A stretch of 64,000 nucleotides of DNA from Trichostrongylus colubriformis (Eukaryota > Nematoda > Chromadorea > Rhabditida > Trichostrongylidae), in the NCBI GenBank assembly GCA_963978905.1, contig OZ022259.1, positions 9,920,001 to 9,984,000 on the forward strand. Direction: 5' to 3'. The position numbers and the translations under genes are program-made. The notes beneath the pieces are model-generated. The model had not been told where the DNA came from and did not search any database. It saw only the letters and a list, made by a program, of their open reading frames with translations. This document shows positions 58,918 to 64,000 of the stretch, piece by piece. Each line of letters opens with the position of its first letter. Position 1 is the first letter of the stretch.

Positions 58918-60217
58918 CAGGTTTTAGATGAGCAGCAACTCAGCTATTTGATTAGACAGCGATCAGTAAAGGTTCACCTACGCTCATACATAAGTAATGA
59001 ACGAAGGTATGGGCACACAAATGAGGTGATCAATTATTCATGGAGCTTTCACTCTCTCAGATCATTGAACCCCTGCGGTCCACCTCCAGAAAGAAGCCTC
59101 TAAATCTCAAGCGTGATGGGCGGGCACTGCTCACTTTTTTGAAATTTTCAATTACAGCCACTGATATTTTCGAAATCCCCTTTGAAATCCCAAATCACTT
59201 CGAGGCAAATCGGGTGTTTGGAGATTAAGTGAAGATGGGATGTCTAAGCAGACATTATGTCTTGTGTGGCCAAAGTGCCATTACGGCCGCCATACATCAT
59301 GGATCCGTCTAGCATCAATTAATAAGAGGATCACACACCCGCCCACCTCGTTTCGCCTTTCTCCCCTGTTGCACTACTAAACGACTTTTCGTTTGTAACG
59401 ATATACAGAATTGTTGCATCGTCTTAACCTTCAAGATTTCTATTTGGCCATAAAAAAGCGTCGCGATTGAATCGACGAAAGATTATGGCAGGGATGAAAA
59501 TCGTCATGTGACGAACCTTTTTTCTGCTATTTCAACTTGCATTGCCTAACATAGACGACCGTAACTGGCGCGAACCGTTCACATCCTAAAGTTAAAGAGA
59601 CCCTCATGGCTCATCCTATCATGTAGCTTTGATACGAAAATTTTTTTATGAGATGTTGTTTCCCTGCATTTATAGCTAACTATGAAAAATCTAATCACAT
59701 TTACGTCCACGAACTCCTTCAACATGTCGACCATCGACTATACTGATGCTTATATGAATGATTTCTGCTATCCATTAATCTCATTCATGCCTAGTCTACC
59801 GCAAATCATTGCCAGCCCCTCATATGAGGCGGGAGGTTCGCAAAGGTACGAAGCGTGCAATTTCCATTGTGAGGAGTATAATACCAAGCGCTTTATCTTT
59901 GCTATATCGTCATTGCTGCTGCTGTTACTGCCAAAGACGTTTTTTCGCGTCTGGTCCCTCATCCAAACACGTACCGTCTCTCTTCTCGCATCCCTGCTCC
60001 GTCTGTACGCAAGAACTCATCCTTGGCTTTTATTCGTTTCATTCATTTTCGCCCCTCACTTTCAACCTTTGAAGCCACTTCTGTTCCTTCTTTCCTTCGT
60101 AGACGGTCCATTCAACATCGCTGTTTTCATTTTCGAACACACGCGCGCAACTAGGCTTCAGACGAAGGGAGAAATATTGTTGCAGTAAAGGGTAAAAATA
60201 TTGATCTACTCATCTTT

Positions 60218-60590
60218 GGGTGTGTAAACTTACGACTAATTTTCGCTTTGCGACGTCGCACTCGCGGAGCCGTCAGCACAACAGGCCGCGGTCAGTTGAA
60301 ATTCTGCCGAGGACGCAAGGGTCTAATACCATGGAGGTCATTGAAAAATAGCTGTTTATCTCATCATTAACTAAAACTTAATAACTTTTGTGCTCTAAAA
60401 AGACAAAATAGTGACATAAAAGTGAAAGAAGCGATAGCATTACATGATAACAATCCTAATCAATAAATAATTGATTCGAGCGTAGAACCCTAAAGGGAGT
60501 GTTGCAATGGATGCAATCACACGCGAAGAAATCCGCAGCGCCGCTCGCCGTGGGCGGCCGCGCGAAAATTCGGCATAGGTGTACACACCC
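60218..60590. mobile_element. Mutator-like element, subfamily A2, CTCATCTT(T/C) duplication
   Basis: Ends GGGTGTGTAAACTTACGACT and GGCATAGGTGTACACACCC are inverted. Flanks CTCATCTTT (60,209-60,217) and CTCATCTTC (60,591-60,599) agree at 8 of 9 positions. Its A/T-rich interior is shared, inverted, with the element at 62,673. Confidence 0.88.
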
Positions 60591-60774
60591 CTCATCTTCT
60601 CCCATCGGTGATTTCTCGTTTTGATTGGCCTTAGACTAGCAAGACAAAGTAATCGATGTGCCGCTTCAGAAAGTCGCTATTGAATCACCAATGGGCGAGA
60701 ATCCAAGAAGCTCATTTTCCATAATTCTGTATACCTTGCGATGGGGTAGCTCCCACAGAGTTATGAAAGCTCCT

Positions 60775-60868
60775 TCTTCAAAAAAACCCCTCAAAAAATC
60801 CTCAAAAACCTTCAAAATTACCAAAAATCCTCAAAATAATCCTCAAAAAAATCCCCAAAAAATTCAGT
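60775..60868 (+). repeat. Degenerate short tandem repeat (TCCTCAAAAAA type)
   Basis: About eight imperfect copies of a 10-12 base C/T/A-rich unit such as CCTCAAAAAATCCTCAAAAA. It produces a Lys/Pro/Asn-rich open frame that is not a gene. Confidence 0.7.
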
Positions 60869-62672
60869 AGATTGAAAATCTCGTAGTATTAATAAACATC
60901 AGTGTGTGAATCCATCCACGTGCCCTCTGCTTTCGAGAAATCACCAGCGATTATCTGGGTGTTAAGGAAAACGTGATATTTCGGTCGCAAGAAGTATGGT
61001 CTGGAGTCCAAGGAAACGCTGTATAGTGTGATTCGCTGTGAAGGACAACCTTTACGCTCCTATCAATGCGATACGGTGGCCGGCAAACTCACCGTGACCG
61101 AGATTTTCCCATAAGCCAGGGTGTCATTGACTTCGTATCACTGCCACGTGTCATTTAGTGCAGATCCTAATAGTTCGCAGAAGAATTCGCTCATTCGAAC
61201 ATCCTTCGTTGCTGGACTTATGAGTGAACAATTCAATCGAAGCTTACAGACTTCACCACCGAACCAAGTCTGGAGGTTGAGAAATCCACCCAGCTTCCTA
61301 TGGACAGGTATACTCTTTAAGCCCACCTTTGACTAAAATTGTCAAAGCAAGGCTGTATGATCTCCAATTACGGGAAATCTCCTAGAAATCGCCTTTTGAA
61401 GTGCAAGCTCTCCAAAATATTTGAGAAGAGAGCCCCTGAGAGGACGTCACACGATCTCATCATCAACTGCTGCCGTTCCTTGTCGACGAGCTTCACCCCC
61501 AGTCAATTCTGACTAGATGCTAATTCTTCCGCGTCACAAGTAACTCTCATGTTCGTTTTCTCCTTCATTTTTCATCTTCGGCATCATTTTTATCGATCAT
61601 GCTGGGTTGCACTTCCGTGAAGAAGACATATTTCGGCTTCGCAGTCAAAACGCGACCCTGGAGGATTATTTTGCTGTGCATGCCTTTACGAGCGCCCATA
61701 AAGTCTATGAATTTCGGCTCACCCCACCCCTGTCATTTCCTACTATACAGCCATGCTCCGTCATGCTCACTAAAGCCTTACTCGAGTTGACAATCCTAGA
61801 CCGCCCGTCATCATTAAGGTTAACGACCCGCCGTTTCAAGCAGCTTTCTGTCATAATTTTTTATGGGATTATTTCACGGCATGGGAGCACATGAGGCAGT
61901 CCTGAAAACATTAGAATTAATGGCTGATTCTACATATTGATGAGGCATTATGCCAGGCGCCAGGACCCGTGACTTATGTTCATGCGGACACGAGTCTCAC
62001 GTTGACTCTTCTGAACACATTTCGCTCTGACAATGATGACGTTTATTCATGTCTACATGCGGCAGACAGGCCAAGTGAGCCACAGCCAGATGGCGAATGG
62101 TTCTTCTCAACTATTACACCGCGATCCCATCGCCAAAATATCGTGATGATACTATGGACTGCTAAAAAATAAGCAATCATCTGACCAACTGAAGAGGTCA
62201 TGGGAAGTACATAGTAGAAAGCCACTTTCTACAATTGATAAGGCCCTGCCATCGAAATCTGTAAATCTTTTGCGAAATCTATCACCATTCTTGCGGCTCC
62301 ACAACTTTGCCCTTTTAAAAGAAAATCTCCCCGTGAGAATGTAATACATTCATGCCAGAATTATTGATTTGAAGAGTTTTCAAGCAGTAGGTCGTATTTT
62401 GGTTCGGAAAAATGGTGTGGCGAGCGATAGTCGACGATTTTTTTTTCAAGTGATTTCAGATGCAGCCAGGTGCTCTTTAAAAAAGGCCCTCGATCAATAG
62501 TAGTCACAATTTTTACGAGGCAGTGGCACTAATAACCGATGATCTTTTTTTTCGGAGACGGAGACCAATTTGTATAGCATAAATCAATCAACTTAGGGAG
62601 GAGGGAGTAGGAACATAACAACAATCTAAAAATCGAATTTCTAAAAAAATTTCCCTAACATGCGAAACTTGT

Positions 62673-63024
62673 GGGTGTGTAGACTTATGTCAAATTTTCG
62701 CGCAAACGCTCGCGGCGAGCAGCTCCTTGTATCTCTTCGCGTGTGATTGTGTGCATTGCAACACTCCCTCTGAAGTTTTACGCCCTTATTAGTTATTTCT
62801 TAATTATGATAGTTATCATGTGATGTTATCGTTTCTTTTACTTTGGTTCAATATTTTGTCTTTTAGGGCACAAAAATTATTGTTTTAGATAATGATGGAA
62901 TAAACAGCTATCTCTCAAAAGACCTCCATGGTACCAGACCCTGACCTAAGCTATGGCAAGTTGTACTGATGGCGCCGTCAGTGCGACGTCGGAAAGCGAA
63001 AATTCGAAATAAGTCTACACATCC
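62673..63024. mobile_element. Mutator-like element, subfamily A2, G(A/T)AACTTGT duplication
   Basis: Ends GGGTGTGTAGACTTATGTCA and AAATAAGTCTACACATCC are inverted. Flanks GAAACTTGT (62,664-62,672) and GTAACTTGT (63,025-63,033) agree at 8 of 9 positions. The interior (TCACATGATAACTATCAT type, GACCTCCATGGTA) is the reverse of the 60,218 element. Confidence 0.88.
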
Positions 63025-63620
63025 GTAACTTGTGGGCACCCAAAAACGTTCTACTTTATCACATGAGTACAATTATGTGTCTCATACAGCTCCTTCATTG
63101 CCTCTGTCCACAAGGATTTATTATCTTGCTTACTGTAATAAAACACTCTATCGATCTTCTCAGGTTCCTCACACACACGAGAAGAGTGAAAACTTCAGAT
63201 TAGCCATAAGCCTCGCATACATATATCATGTTTCTTCGGAGGCATCAATTCTCCATGGAAAGCGCTTCACTGGGGTGTATGAAGAATCGCAGGGCTTCCT
63301 ATAAATCCTTGTCCCAGTCCTGATCGCTTCGCCCCCCAACATCTGGACGTACCCCATGCTGTTGAATAACAACCACCGATCATAGCCACTCAGAAGCAGT
63401 TCTTTTCCATCCCAAGCCACACCTCTACATAAGCTTGCTTCTCTTCTTATTCTTTTTTTTACAGAATTTGCATATTCGAACTGGGAAAAAGGGTCCAAAA
63501 CACCGGCGACGAGAGTCAGTTGATTCCTCTTCATTGGCCGTACACCGTCTGACCTGTGAATGGAGCTCATCTAGCTGATTCTTCCTTACATATCCTTTCC
63601 CTGGAGGTGCCGGTCCTTAA

Positions 63621-64000
63621 AGAAATCGATCACGGAAAAATCAGCCTCTTTCTTACCTTCATATTTACGTTGTATTTGCCCAGTAAGAGCAGCATGCAAA
63701 GTTTCGCGCGAGAAAGTCGGGATTAGGCTGAGATACAGCTCCCCAAATTCTTGATAGGGTAGGCAGGCCTCCGATTAAAACCCCCTTCCCGTCGTCCGCT
63801 GCGGTTGCGAACGGAGAAAGGGACTGTTTACGTAAGTTTCAGTTCTTACAATGCATCTCCGACCGCGGCGGACGACGGGGTGGGCACATGCCAGCAGGCC
63901 CCGCCCAGTCGGCCAACACTTTGTGGTGCTGCATCTCAGCCGGATTCACCCTTTTTGCATGTAACTTTGCATGCGGCCCACAATGGGACAACATAAATAT
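63621..64000. mobile_element. Palindromic element, family C, cut by the window end
   Basis: AGAAATCGATCACGGAAAAA at the left with TTAA flank (63,617-63,620), then the complete family order up to the mirrored GGCCCACAATGGGACAACAT. Its right end lies beyond the window. Confidence 0.75.

Larger units (their letters stand above)
56164..64000. other. Region 5' of the located CHP exons
   Basis: The CHP first exon should lie here or beyond the window. I found no convincing exon. A family G repeat (56,500), family F (57,785), family C (58,525 and 63,621) and two Mutator-like elements (60,218 and 62,673) are present. An open frame at 59,682-60,188 is hydrophobic and without recognisable motif. From 59,000 to 60,200 and 61,120 to 62,670 nothing else is recognised. 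Confidence 0.5.

Noticed and set aside
59682..60188. 168-codon plus-strand frame with hydrophobic stretches
   Set aside because: No recognised motif, no splice partners and ordinary A/T-rich composition; probably chance, although a transcript would change this.

Overview
This looks like nuclear DNA of a nematode, most probably a clade V parasitic (hookworm-like, strongylid) species. The genes are split into small exons (54-240 bases) with nematode-style TTTCAG acceptors and GTAAGT/GTGAGT donors. The best-recognised protein is a NIT-1-type nitrilase of the C. elegans kind, and the introns and spacers are packed with small DNA transposons. The species assignment is inference. No bacterial operon, CRISPR array or rRNA is present.

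Four protein-coding genes can be rebuilt by hand from splice sites, reading phase and family motifs. (1) Plus strand, about 4.3-18.2 kb: a Tyr/Arg/Ser-rich protein of unknown function (7 confident exons, start unresolved). (2) Minus strand, 22.1-18.9 kb: a nine-exon nitrilase, nit-1, complete except for a one-base frameshift in exon 1. (3) Plus strand, 29.5-37.9 kb: a nine-exon, 304-residue atypical Ras/Rho-superfamily GTPase. It has recognisable G1, G4 and G5 motifs but no canonical DxxG switch-II motif, no CAAX box, and an unusual 150-residue C-terminal extension. (4) Minus strand, 56.2-38.1 kb: a calcineurin-B-homologous (CHP-type) EF-hand protein with five exons found and the first one missing. 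Genes 1/2 and 3/4 are convergent pairs; genes 2 and 3 diverge across about 7.4 kb. The 56.2-64 kb end holds no convincing exon.

The rest is a dense mosaic of non-autonomous mobile elements. The dominant group has GGGTGTGT-type inverted ends. Many copies are flanked by 9-base target duplications, as expected for Mutator-like elements. Two larger foldback elements (16,975-17,198 and 23,237-24,150) have perfect 9-base duplications as well. Other groups are a ~420-base palindromic family inserting at TTAA/TTGA, a piggyBac-like 967-base element, two Tc1/mariner-type TA-flanked elements, a 160-base foldback family, a tRNA-derived SINE with tRNA-like repeats, a decayed RTE-type retrotransposon end, and several dispersed repeats without clear ends.

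Almost all long open reading frames in the window are chance readings through these elements; the real coding sequence is in short spliced exons. The most unusual gene is the degenerate GTPase. The most informative repeat result is the 9-base-duplication element superfamily.
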